64,000 nt of DNA. Source: Gari tellinella (lineage: Eukaryota > Mollusca > Bivalvia > Cardiida > Psammobiidae). The stretch spans positions 54,993,550 through 55,057,549 of the forward strand of contig OV277864.1 of the NCBI GenBank assembly GCA_922989275.2, in the 5' to 3' direction. The notes under the pieces were generated by a model. That model was not told the origin of the DNA and did no database searches. It saw nothing but the letters and a program-made list of their open reading frames with translations. The translations under genes and the position numbers were made by a program. Of the stretch, positions 31,863-42,042 are shown one piece after another; position 1 is the stretch's first letter, and each line of letters starts with the position of its first letter.

Positions 31863-32770
31863 ACATCATTGCACCGATTTAGAAAAATTAAAAAGAAAGA
31901 CAATTTTAATTTTAGAAGAAAGGAAGATACTTTTCAACTGTGTATGTGGGTGGATTGACTAACAAACGAACGGAAGAACGGACAAATGCAAGGAAGTGTG
32001 TGGTATACATGTTAATGTACATCAGGCCCCGTATGATCCCACTACATACAGTATTTCTTCATAAAATATCTTTGGAAAAAACTTGCATTCAATTACATCA
32101 TTTCGTGTTGTGGTGAGCATTACCTAACTATAAATACCATCATATATAAGAATTTGACCATGTAAAGTTTTATTGTCAGTAACAAGAGTGCCATGGTGGC
32201 CCTGAACCGCTCACGTAGTAGCCCATGGTATGCTAACGGAAATAGAAGAGTTGTACAATGTATATGTATTTAGTTTTCACTTTTGGTCCTCTGACCCCAC
32301 CACAAGCGGCAATGTTTTTTCAAGTTAGGAAACTTGTTTGTAGATTAGAAATCCTACATAGACAGTCACCTATGGATCATTTGTGTAAGATAATTTTCAA
32401 ATCAGGTCAGTGGTTTCAGACAATTTTCTCTACAAGTCAGCACTAGCAGGTAAACTTGCCCAATCAAATGCTTGAGAACGACTTTAGACTCAACTGAAAG
32501 GCTTTATAACCTTGGACCCTGGACCTACGAATTTCTGCTCTTACTATTAAGATTTGGAATTGTATGCCTTTTTTACTTCGGAAACATTGATATGGGTGCC
32601 AAGCAGTTTAGGTCCTGATAAGATGCCGCATAACGATCCAAACTGTTTGCATAATTGTAAGTGATAAAAATCCTGTCAGCGAAGTGTATAAGGTACGGTT
32701 CCTAAAACGGCGCTGGGAAATTTAGAATTCTTAGAATTTTATAAGCAACTTATGGGAGCCCTTGAAAGGG
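31863..32770. other. Spacer with repeat fragments
   Basis: Holds a fragment of the start of repeat K near 32176-32260 (AACAAGAGTGCCATGGTGGC, CCGCTCACG), half of H at 32459-32516 (CAATCAAATGCTTGAGAACG) and a worn core-1 hairpin near 32595-32650. No gene recognised. Confidence 0.5.
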
Positions 32771-33026
32771 TTAACTCATTATCCCCTGAAACTTCCAATG
32801 GACAACTTCAGTTTGCAATAAAGGCTGGTCCATTTTAGACTATTTAGGGTTGTTTCTGTAATAAAATGCAAAATGACAAACAGTGAAGACCCTGATCAAA
32901 AGGCTCCTGCACCTGCAGGAGCCCTCTGATCAGGAACTTCACTGTTTGCATAGGACAAGTGTACTCTTCACTGGTATATATTTGGTGAAGGACGCATATA
33001 TGCTCACAAGGGTTCAACGAGTTTAA
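32771..33026. mobile_element. Family B MITE, diverged
   Basis: TTAACTCATTATCCCCTGAA to AGGGTTCAACGAGTTTAA, hairpin CTGATCAAAAGGCTCCTGC and complement. Confidence 0.8.
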
Positions 33027-33127
33027 TTGTTGCCTCTATATCTACTTTCTTAGTCACTCCTGTTTGATATAACACTTTGGTCACAACTTGTCAATTACTT
33101 GTGACCGGCTTGATGATGGAAATAAAA

Positions 33128-34035
33128 AGGTCACCATGGCCCTCAATCGCTCACCTGGTACACAATGTAAAACTTGACATATATATAGTATGTAGTGACC
33201 TAGATTATGACTGGACATGACCCACAATCAACCTTTAGAGTGTTAACAAGATTTGTCTATGATTCGACCTAGTTTTTGACCGGACACAATCCACATTTGA
33301 TTTTGACCTAGATATGATGTATGCAAACATTCTGACAATACTTCATTCAGATTTAATGAGATTTGTAGCCTCTAGAGGGTTAACACTGTTTTCTTTTAAT
33401 TGACCTAGTGACCTAGTTTTTGGACTATACACATCCACTGTAAACCTGAGCTAAATATCAATGAGGCAAACATGTTGAGCAAGATTCTTTAAAATCCATT
33501 GAGATGTGTAGCCTCTAGAGTGTTAACAAGGTTTTTTCTATGATTTGACCTGGTGACCTAGTTTTGGACCCAACATGATCCATATTCAAACTTGACCTAG
33601 ATATAAATGAGGCAAACATTCTGGCCTAGTTAAGTTAAAATCCAATTAGATTTGTAGCCTCTAGAGTGTTAACAAGGTTTTTCTATGATTTGACCTAGTT
33701 TTAAGGGCGGACATGACACACATTCAAAGTTGACCTAGATATCAAAAGGTAAACAGTCTGACCAAGTTTCATGAAAATCCAATGAGATGTGTAGCCTTAA
33801 GAGTGTCAATAAGGTTTATCTATGATTTGACCAAGTGACCTAGTTTTGACCTGACACGACCCACATTCGAACTTGACCAAGACTTGTTCAAGACTAACAT
33901 TGTAATTAAGTTTCATGAAGATGAGATGAAATTTGTAGCCACTAGAGGGTTAACAAACCAAATGTAAACGGAAGACGGACCTCCAACGATCCTAAAAGCT
34001 CACCTTGGCACTTCATGCCAGGTGAGCTAAAAATC
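33128..34035 (+). repeat. Repeat K with tandem ~143-bp internal units
   Basis: Begins near GTCACCATGGCCCTCAATCG and CGCTCACC, ends AAAGCTCACCTTGGCA then CAGGTGAGCTAAAAATC. Internally, GTAGCC recurs at 33365, 33508, 33654, 33791 and 33935, each with a following GTTAACAAGG-type and GACCTAGTGACCTAG-type word. A second, more diverged element is at 62755-63688. From memory this repeat type is common in molluscan genomes. Confidence 0.75.
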
Positions 34036-34179
34036 AAACGGAATTGATGTTTCAGTTGTGCCTGATTCAGCCAAAGTTCATATATCCATGAATGTCAGAA
34101 AAATGACATTTAATAAAAGCCATTTGAGCATAGCTGAATCCAAAACCAGCTTCTCCAGATTCAGCCATCTCGTGCCACT

Positions 34180-34400
34180 GCAACAACACTAAGTAACTAT
34201 TGTGGGTTATTAGGTTCCCTTGTGGATATTTATAGATACCAAAACATGAACAAGTCTACTTTTAAAATTTCTGGGTAGTTTAATAAATACTGCTCTAAAA
34301 TAGCAAACAGTGTAGACTGATATCAGAGGGCTCCTGGGTCTACATTGTTTGCAAATGTAATAAGTATATTTAAACAGGTCCATGGTGTTGAAAGAATTAA
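34180..34400. mobile_element. Family C MITE
   Basis: CAACAACACTAAGTAAC, GGTTCCCTTGTGGAT and GTCCATGGTGTTGAAAG ending in TTAA (34397-34400). The hairpin is truncated (GATATCAGAGGGCTCCTGGG). Its last TTAA is also the first TTAA of the next element. Confidence 0.75.
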
Positions 34401-34645
34401 CCCATTACCCAATAAAGAAGCCTTTTTATGCCTTAAATTTATTTCCTCCACTGAAGAAAATAGTTCCAATTTATATTACAAAGAATACCAAGAACTATAT
34501 TTTCTAAATCCTAAAAGATGATAGCTTAAAGCAGGTTGTAAAAAAAGCAGAATGTGCCTTAAGGCACATTCTGCTTTTTTTACAATCTGCTTTAAGTGAT
34601 CACTTGTTTTCAGAACTAAAAACGGGCTATGGGTAAATGGTTTAA
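34397..34645. mobile_element. Family A MITE
   Basis: TTAACCCATTACCCAATAAA to CTATGGGTAAATGGTTTAA, core-2 hairpin with GTGCCTTAAGGCAC apex. Confidence 0.85.
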
Positions 34646-34886
34646 AGGGATTTAACAAATAAAAGCAAGCACATATATTCAGTTATCAACATTTTTAATA
34701 TCTTATTTATCTTGATACATTATCAAAATAATATAAGTGTCAATGATCATCTTGTTTCACCATTAAACATCATGGGCTTGATTCAACATAGGTCAAAACC
34801 ACCTGAACCTTTTAGGGCCCGTCTTACGAAACAAATATTGTCTCTTAACTTTCTTGGGCCCGTCTTAAGTCAGATTATAAATCTCT

Positions 34887-35005
34887 CAATTATTATTCAT
34901 TTTCCATCTAATCCTTTCTTGTGACATCTCTTTGGAACCGTCTTAAAAAGACGATTTCAAAGAGATGTATCAAGACAGGATTAGATGGAGAAATAAGAAA
35001 TTAGA
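34887..35005. repeat. Hairpin element J
   Basis: CATTTTCCATCTAATCC to GGATTAGATGGAGAAATAAG with AATCTCTTTG-type arms and GTCTTAAAAAGAC apex. GGGCCCGTCTTACGAAAC precedes it at about 34816. Confidence 0.75.
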
Positions 35006-35160
35006 TGCAAGAGATATCACGAGATGGAGAAAAAGGATATTAGATGTATTTTAAAGGTTCAAACTCACAACCCCTAGACTGACAGTCCTTAGATTTTTGT
35101 AGGAGTCTCAATTCTAAGACTATTTTGATGTAATCTGGCCATTTTTACAAGTTAACATAA

Positions 35161-35416
35161 CAGGGCTGCCATAAATTGATAAAAAAAATCCTAAGATTTC
35201 AAATTTTCAATTTTTCAGATGCAATTTTACTAATCGTACCTTTACCCCATTGTCCGTTTCTTGTTTTGAAGACACATGACTGCTTAAAACAGGTTGAAAG
35301 TAAAACAGAATGCGCCTTAAGGCGCATTCTGCTTTACTTTCAGCCTGTTTTTAGCTACCATCTGCTAGGATAAAAATCCGAAGACTTAGGAAAAATCCGG
35401 AGAAATGGCAGCCCTG
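35161..35416. mobile_element. Family M element with exact 6-bp target duplication
   Basis: CAGGGCTGCCATAAATTGAT to AAATGGCAGCCCTG. ACATAA lies directly at both outer edges (35155-35160, 35417-35422). The interior is again a piece of family A with the core-2 hairpin. Confidence 0.9.
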
Positions 35417-35509
35417 ACATAATATTTATAGTAGTAGTGAACAATGTCCATCTAGGACTCTGTATATTTCTACATCCACTACCTTTGTACAGAAACAGTG
35501 AATATCCTA

Positions 35510-35635
35510 GAAGCTGGTAGCTAAAAGCAGGCTGAAAGTAAAACAGAATGTACCGTAAGGTGCATTCTGCTTTAATTTCAACCTGCTTTAAGTGGCCATC
35601 TTATCTTCAATACTAGAAGCAGACTGCAGGGATCA
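35510..35635. mobile_element. Family A fragment
   Basis: Core-2 hairpin GCTAAAAGCAGGCTGAAAG to TTTCAACCTGCTTTAAG with a worn left flank; end AGAAGCAGACTGCAGGG. Confidence 0.55.
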
Positions 35636-35833
35636 TAAAGAATGGGCTTCACTTTTGTAGAACTGACACAACTTGAAATTCTATGAGTTTTACTGCACTA
35701 GTTTGGCTAGCTATAACAAAACTGGCTATTATACGGATTTCTCTAGACAATGATAGTGTTTAGCATTCAAAGATAAAGATGAAACAATGAGTAAAACGGA
35801 AAATTACCATGATCAAAACTGATCTAAGAATGT

Positions 35834-36247
35834 ACAGTAAAACCTCTCTATAATGACCATTATGATAACTACAGTAAAACTTCTCTATTACGACCACTAT
35901 AGTGTTAATTACAGTGAGGGCTCTCTATTACGACCCCAATACTGAGTCTATTATTTGATGTTTATGACAGATGACTGCTTAAAGCAAGGTGAAAGTAAAA
36001 CAGAAAGCTCCTTTAGAAGCTTTCTGTTTTACATTCCCCTTGCTTTAAGTTGTCACCTGTCTTTTATACAATCAATAAGCCTTCCTTTAAGAGGTCATAA
36101 TAGAGAGGTTTAACTGTTTTAGGTGTTTATGACAGGTGACTGCCTAGGAGCTCTGTATTTTACTGTCACCTTGCTTTAAGCTGTCACTTGTCTTTTATAC
36201 AATCAATTAACCTAGATTTTATTGGTCGAAATAGAGAGGTTGTACCG
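35834..36247. mobile_element. Composite family E array
   Basis: Three family E left ends start in succession at about 35834, 35870 and 35907 (each a variant of CAGTAAAACCTCTCTATTAC). One full hairpin follows (apex AGAAAGCTCCTTTAGAAGCT), then a right end near 36110 and a second truncated hairpin with its own right end near 36245. Confidence 0.75.
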
Positions 36248-36402
36248 TATTTTGATTATATCAGTTGAGGATATTTTCCAGAGCCCGAAAAACATTTTTC
36301 ATGAGCCCGAAAATATAAAGCCCAGCCTGACAATTGTGAAACCTATCGAGAATTAAGCCCATGATGTGCACCTAGTCGAATGAGCAAGTACATACTTCAA
36401 AA

Positions 36403-36595
36403 CAGGGCTCCAGATAAAGGGAGTATTTCAATAACTGAAATCTTTATTTCTGCTTTAAAATCTATGGTGTCACTACTCATTAGCATCGTCTCAAAGAGAC
36501 GATGCTAATGAGTAGTAACATCGTTGGGTTTGGTGCTATAATAAGTGAGAAAATGCTGGATTTGTTCAGTTAACTCGCTCTTATCTGGAACCCTG
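36403..36595. mobile_element. Family F MITE with exact 6-bp target duplication
   Basis: Defining description of family F. CAGGGCTCCAGATAAAGGGA at the left, TTATCTGGAACCCTG at the right, TCAAAA duplicated at both sides (36397-36402, 36596-36601). Its own hairpin core is ACTCATTAGCATCGTCTC and complement. CAGGG ends suggest a hAT-like origin with an unusual 6-bp duplication. Confidence 0.9.
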
Positions 36596-36705
36596 TCAAA
36601 ACAGACCACAGTAAAACCCTCAGGTAAAAATGTCCTGGTAAGTAGAATCTAGAGTGTAGAGGATCACACACAAAAAATCCTAAATGAAATTCTACCATGG
36701 GAACC

Positions 36706-36986
36706 TTTATCCCTTTCCTCCATATAAATAACTGTCATAGGACGCCACTACTCTTTACCATAAATACACTTTTTACACCTTTAAATTGTTTCTCCACTGA
36801 AGAAAATATTTCCAATTTTTACAATAATGAATATTTACTCTTAAGAAATATTTTCTATATTCTAGCAGATGGTAACTTAAGCAGGCTGAAAGTAAAGCAG
36901 AATGTGCAGTCTGCTTTACTTTCAACCTGTTGGAAGTGTTCACCTATCTTCTCCTGACTAGAAACAGGCTATGGAGTAAAGGGTTA
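36706..36986. mobile_element. Family A MITE
   Basis: TTATCCCTTTCCTCCATATA to CTATGGAGTAAAGGGTTAA. The apex of the core-2 hairpin is shortened (CAGAATGTGCAGTCTG). Confidence 0.75.
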
Positions 36987-37019
36987 AAAGAGTGTTCCCT
37001 GATTGGTATTAAATACACT

Positions 37020-37120
37020 AAACAAGTGAAAGCTAAAAATAAGATGACAGTAAAGCAGTAAGCTCATAAAGGAACTTTCTGCTTTACTTTCAACTTGTCA
37101 CTTACCTTCACTTCTCGAGT
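37020..37120. repeat. Core-2 hairpin fragment
   Basis: GATGACAGTAAAGCAGTAAG to CTGCTTTACTTTCAACTTGT with CTCATAAAGGAA apex and no terminal repeats recognised. Confidence 0.5.
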
Positions 37121-37243
37121 TCTGACTTACCAACTATGCTACATGTAATTATCAGTTAAAAGTTCGAGGTTTCTTCTTATGGCTATGAAGGAAGGGTTTA
37201 AGTAGAGAAGATTAAAGACAAATTAATGAAATTCAAATGAAGT

Positions 37244-37435
37244 CAGGGCTCCAGATGAAGGGAGTATTTTAAAGACTAAAATCTTATTTTTGCATTAAAC
37301 CCTATGATGTCACTACTCATTAGAATCTTCTCGAAGAGAAGATTCTAATGAGTAGTAACACCATAGGGTTTGGTGCTGAAATAAGTGAGAAAATGTTGGA
37401 TTTGTTCAGTTTACCCTCTCTTATCTGGAGCCCTG
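37244..37435. mobile_element. Family F MITE with exact 6-bp target duplication
   Basis: CAGGGCTCCAGATGAAGGGA to TTATCTGGAGCCCTG. TGAAGT lies at 37238-37243 and 37436-37441. Hairpin ACTCATTAGAATCTTCTC and complement. Confidence 0.9.
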
Positions 37436-37662
37436 TGAAGTTATTACCATACAACAATGACATGTCAATATTTATCACAGCAACTTCCCTGTCCCTCGGT
37501 TTATTATATCTTTTAAGTCGGATTGAAATTGTTCCATAGGCTTGCAACAGCAGTTATATACCTTTGCATAGGTATTTCATTTGTTATTTCTTTTACCAGA
37601 TTGTATTTTGCAGCTTGTTTCTTATACTGTCAAAATTGTACTAAGCAATAATTAATGAAGTA

Positions 37663-37825
37663 CAGTCGGTTTTCGATATCTCGACCTCGGTAAAATTGGC
37701 TTTGCCAAGTTTTAACTTTGAAATATGGGTATGTTTGACCTAACCGAGCATGGAATAATGCAGTTCATGTGTCGAGCTATTGGATAGTTCGAGTTAAGCG
37801 AGTTCGTGATATCAAAGTTCGACTG
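37663..37825. mobile_element. Family T element (pogo/Tigger-like MITE)
   Basis: CAGTCGGTTTTCGATATCTC to GATATCAAAGTTCGACTG, flanked by TA (37661-37662, 37826-37827). Short, no hairpin core of type 1 or 2. Confidence 0.75.
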
Positions 37826-37855
37826 TAGCTAAATATCTCTAAAGGTAGCATGGCT

Positions 37856-38047
37856 GCTTCATGCAGAATAAAAATAATACTGAAAGCTTCTATAGGAGCT
37901 TTCTGTATAATTTTTATTCTGCATTAATCCTTGATTACCCCCATAAACACGCCTTTAATTTAGGGCACATTCTGCTTTACTTTCAACCTGCTTTAAGTTA
38001 TCACCTATCTTCAATATCAGAAACAGGATATGGGGTAAAGGGTTTAA
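37856..38047. mobile_element. Family A right half with a foreign hairpin
   Basis: The right half is family A (GGGCACATTCTGCTTTAC to ATGGGGTAAAGGGTTTAA). Its left half is replaced at 37862-37924 by a different palindrome, GCAGAATAAAAATAATACTG with AAGCTTCTATAGGAGCTTTC apex. Confidence 0.65.
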
Positions 38048-38173
38048 CAATCACCTGTCTTCAATGTCGGTCAATATTTGAAACTCTACAGAGGGCCTTC
38101 AACCATTCTCATCAACTGTCACCCCTTTCCGAATCATGCTAAACATGGTTCGGAATGCGCCGACAGTTGACAA

Positions 38174-38366
38174 CAGGGCTCTAGATAAGGGGGGTATTTC
38201 AAAAACTAAAACCTTTATTTCTAAAATAAACCCTATGGTGTCACTACTCATTAGAATCGTCTCAAAGAGACAATTCTAATGAGTAGTAACACCATAGGAT
38301 TTGATGCTGAAATGAGTGAGAAAATGTTGAATTTGTTCAATTTACTCCGTCTCATCTGGAGCCCTG
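38174..38366. mobile_element. Family F MITE with exact 6-bp target duplication
   Basis: CAGGGCTCTAGATAAGGGGG to CATCTGGAGCCCTG. TGACAA lies at 38168-38173 and 38367-38372. Confidence 0.9.
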
Positions 38367-38659
38367 TGACAAGAATAACTGATTGCTGCATGTAGGGTAC
38401 CAATTTTGGTCCAATCTCATTAGGTGTCTCCAACCTTAACACAAGACTGACAGTAGTGGTAAAAGGTCTAAATGTTGAATACTTTCCAGAAGTCCTCACA
38501 GTTACATATTAAAGATTACACCTCAGATCAAACATTTACAGTAACATAAGTATATCAATCTTTGGGTGACAAACATTTTAAAAATGAAGAAATGCTTCGT
38601 CAGTAGACATGATAGGTAATCTCATCAACCAATTCTATACTGAAAACCAATATACATGT

Positions 38660-38750
38660 ACTATTTTGTAAACTTAGCAAACAGTGTAGACTATGATCAG
38701 AGGGCTCCATAAGGAGCCCTCTGATCAAGGTTTACACTGTTTGTTGATTT
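38660..38750. mobile_element. Core-1 hairpin, family C-like
   Basis: AGCAAACAGTGTAGACTATG then ATCAGAGGGCTCCATAAGGA and the complementary arm. Terminal repeats are not recognisable. Confidence 0.6.
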
Positions 38751-38759
38751 GGATTTGTT

Positions 38760-39227
38760 ATGATATTATGTCCCTTTAACAGTATATCAGTCATATTGCA
38801 ATGTCTAATTAATTACAGGTGGAGAAATACCCCAGATGCTCTTTATGCATTGTTTAAGGCACAAATCAGCTACTGGATAGAACCACCAACCTTCAGTAAG
38901 CCAGTTAGAGGGCATGCCCACATGATGATTCTGAAGTCCCAGACTAGTCCAATCCGAGGGGCATAGTGAGTGTAAGTCATAGTGACTATAACCATTAGGC
39001 CCTACACTGCTTGTTGAATTTCTATTTTTGTCCTGAAATATTTTCTCATAAAACCCACCTAAAAACAACACAAATTGATTATTTTTCAATGGTGGATGAA
39101 ACATTTCAGCATAGAATGGGTTGATGAGACGCATTGGATTTCTCAGACTCAATGAGAACAATATGATTACAGTGAAACCTGTCTTAAGCAATCATTCAAT
39201 TGGCAGTTTAACATAAAGATGACAATT
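38760..39227. other. no gene recognised
   Basis: Open frames on both strands (about 68 and 128 codons) show no known domain. GGGCATGCCCACATGATG and flanks could be an old retroposon. Left uncalled. Confidence 0.35.
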
Positions 39228-39479
39228 TTGACCCATTACCCCATAAATACCCCTTTTTACACCTCTAATCTATTTCTCCTCTTAAGAAATTAGTTCCAAT
39301 TTATCCAGTCATGAATATGCAGCATAAGAAACATTCTCTATATTCTAGCAGATGAAAGGTTAAAGCAGGCTGAAAGTAAAGCAAAATGTGCCTAAAGGCA
39401 CATTCTGCTTTACTTTCAACCTGCTTTAAGTGGTCACCTATCTTAAATACCAGAACCAGGTTATGGGGTAATGGGTTAA
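39228..39479. mobile_element. Family A MITE
   Basis: TTGACCCATTACCCCATAAA to TATGGGGTAATGGGTTAA. Core-2 hairpin with GTGCCTAAAGGCAC apex. A near-complete A copy. Confidence 0.9.
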
Positions 39480-39570
39480 AGCAGGAGAAATGTAAAGCAG
39501 AAAGTTGCTACAGGATCTTTCTACATTACACAGTCCTGTATTAAGCAGTACCCTGTCTTAAAATTACCTA
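39480..39570. repeat. Degraded core-2 hairpin
   Basis: AAGCAGGAGAAATGTAAAGC and AAAGTTGCTACAGGATCTTT, abutting the family A end. Confidence 0.45.
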
Positions 39571-39767
39571 AGCTTCATTACTGAATGGTTGCTGAGTACA
39601 GATTTTACTGAAAATGAAATAAAAATTCCATGAATAAAAATTTACACACAGCAATATAATGTAACACATAAATGAGAGAGCAAAATTATGTACACAAATA
39701 TGTCTGTTTGCATATCTGGTTACAGTGTGATTGACTATAGCATTTTACTTCTCCCAAAGTTCTCTGT

Positions 39768-39979
39768 TTAACCTTTTCCCCCATAGAAGAGCATTTTAGC
39801 CCATTGAATCTATTCCTCCGCTGAGGTAAAATAGTTCCAATCCATACAGTCATAAATATGTACCGAAAGAAATACATTCAATATTCTAGTAGATCGTAGC
39901 TTAGAGCAGGCTGCTTTAATTGATCAACCAGCTTTAAGTGATCACATGAGCTCAAAATTAGAAACAGGCTATGGGTTAA
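39768..39979. mobile_element. Family A MITE with collapsed hairpin
   Basis: TTAACCTTTTCCCCCATAGA to CAGGCTATGGGTTAA. Most of the core-2 hairpin is deleted (AGCAGGCTGCTTTAATTGAT). Confidence 0.8.
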
Positions 39980-40050
39980 AGGGATATTCTGTATAATTAT
40001 GCTAAGAGAGAAGCCAAATAAGTCTGCCTTAGAGAAAATTGCTTTAAACC

Positions 40051-40270
40051 TTTTACCCCATAGGTCATCCCTGCATTTGAAGACAGCTTATCGCTTAAAG
40101 CAGATTGAAAGTAAAGCAGAATGCACCTTAAGGCGAAATCTGCTTTACTTTGCTAGAATATAGAAAATATGTCTTTTGGAGTTTTGGTACATGTTTAAGA
40201 CTGTATAAATTGGAACTTTTTTCTTCTGTGTAGGAATAAATTAAATGTGCTTCTATGTGTGAAAGGGTTA
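40051..40270 (-). mobile_element. Family A MITE, reverse orientation
   Basis: AACCTTTTACCCCATAGG to GTGAAAGGGTTAA, hairpin CAGAATGCACCTTAAGGCG. CTAGAATATAGAAAATATG follows the hairpin. Confidence 0.75.
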
Positions 40271-40333
40271 AATAGAAACAAACCAGAGATCTTTTCACCT
40301 AACCGCAATATACATTTTGTATATATATAGCAT

Positions 40334-40425
40334 ACAGTGGGGTATTCTTTCACAGTTAATGTGTTAACGTTGAAACAATGCTTTCAATTGCTAACAGTTT
40401 GGAGCCAGATCAGATGCACAGTGTT
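40334..40425. mobile_element. Family D left fragment
   Basis: CAGTGGGGTATTCTTTCACA and GCTAACAGTTTGGAGCCAG, truncated in the hairpin. Confidence 0.55.
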
Positions 40426-40879
40426 TCATACTTTTAAACATTGTGGAGACTTACCTATCAACAGTCAATATTACCTGTTCATTTAATAGAAAGTGAAGGA
40501 TCGAGTCCAGTTAAAAATTCAGCAATACAAATGAACAGGGCAGAAAGATCAGCAACCAGCTGCTAAGCCCGTGATTCAACAGTTCTGTCAACAGAAAGGC
40601 ATATAAAGCTAGCTGTCTTAACCCAAACCTCCTCATATATACATGTAAGTTTGGATTTTACACTTTGCTCAGCAAAGTCCAATCACAGCCCATGATTAAA
40701 AATACTATTAAACAAATCAGACTCACATAAATGTAAAACGGCTTCTGATTGGTCACCTATATCTGGTGCTACCTTTCAGACAAAAGTGAACTCATACACA
40801 TCCTGATCAGGATAAGTTTACTCTGCCAAAGTACATCAAGTGTAAACGACTAGTATACTTATCACTGTGGTTCAATGGA

Positions 40880-41131
40880 TTAACCCATTCCCACATAGAA
40901 GCGCCTTTTAGCGCATTTAATTTATTGCTCCACTAAAGATAATAGTTCCAATTTATACAGTCATGAATATGTATTATAAGAAATAATTTCTATATTCTAG
41001 CAGATGATAGCTTAAAGCAGGTTGAAAGTAAAGCAGAATGCACCTTAAGGTGCATTCTGCTTTACTTTCAACCTGCTTTAAGGGGTCATCTACATTCAAA
41101 ACTAGAATCAGGCTATGGGGTAATGGGTTAA
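40880..41131. mobile_element. Family A MITE
   Basis: TTAACCCATTCCCACATAGA to CTATGGGGTAATGGGTTAA, long core-2 hairpin with CACCTTAAGGTG apex. Confidence 0.9.
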
Positions 41132-41191
41132 ACAATCATCAATCTTTAATGAGCAGTATATTTTTTTTAAAGTATGGTTGCTTTACCCTTT

Positions 41192-41646
41192 CCTTAATAG
41201 AAGCACTAAAAGACTTTTAGCGCATTGAATTTATTCCTCCATTGGAGGAACATGTACCATAAGAAATATTTTCTATATCCTACCAGCAGGATCAAAGAAA
41301 AGCAGAATGTGCCTTAACTCTTTCCTCCCTGAAACTTTAAATGGACATTTCCAGTTTCCATTTTAGTCTACTCCATTTCTGACTTTTAAGGGTTGTTTTT
41401 GTCAATGTTTTGTATTATGACAAACAGTGAAGACCCAGATCAGAGGGCTCCCTAAGGAGCCCTCTGATCTGGGTATTCACTGTTTGCATAGGACAAGTGC
41501 ACTTTTCACATATATACTGTTTGAAAAGGACGCCTATATGCAGGACTAGGGTTCAAAGGGTTAAGGCACATTCTGCTTGCTTTCAATCTTCTTTTAGTAA
41601 TCACCTATCTTCAAAATTAGAAACAGGCTATAGGGTAATGGGTTAA
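41192..41646. mobile_element. Family A MITE split by a family B element at its hairpin apex
   Basis: Left flank TTTACCCTTTCCTTAATAGA, right end CTATAGGGTAATGGGTTAA. The hairpin apex GTGCC/GGCAC is separated by a family B element inserted at the central TTAA (41314-41317 and 41561-41564). Removing B and one TTAA restores the usual apex. Confidence 0.9.
41314..41564. mobile_element. Family B MITE nested in the family A hairpin
   Basis: TTAACTCTTTCCTCCCTGAA to CTAGGGTTCAAAGGGTTAA. Hairpin AGATCAGAGGGCTCC(CTAA)GGAGC. Target TTAA duplicated on both sides. Confidence 0.95.
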
Positions 41647-41664
41647 CTCAAATTCGACAATAAT

Positions 41665-41790
41665 CAATCACTTCACTGTCATAGTTTGGATCCTGATCAG
41701 AAGTTGCATTATGCGGCGGCTGATCAGGGTCCAAACTGTTAACAAATAACCACTGTACTGGTTGTAAGGTAGTGAAGGGGCTCGCTCTTC
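41665..41790. mobile_element. Family G-like core-1 element
   Basis: CACTTCACTGTCATAGTTTG, hairpin CTGATCAGAAGTTGCATTAT with complement, then GTAGTGAAGGGG. Ends are too worn for TTAA. Confidence 0.6.
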
Positions 41791-42042
41791 CAGACATGTC
41801 AGTCTTACAGATAACAAGGCTATACATATATTAAGAATTGAGATATCAAGTAAAACATTTATGTACAAAAATATTTGTATCTATATCTGCAATCTAGTAA
41901 CATGACATATAAAGGTATCCCAAACATGTGGTATCTATACATTGCCTAATAGAACAATAAATAATCATAACTTTATTACAAAAACTTCAAATCCTATCTG
42001 TATGAATGGGGTAATGGGTTAAAACTTTCTGAGGTGAGTTAC

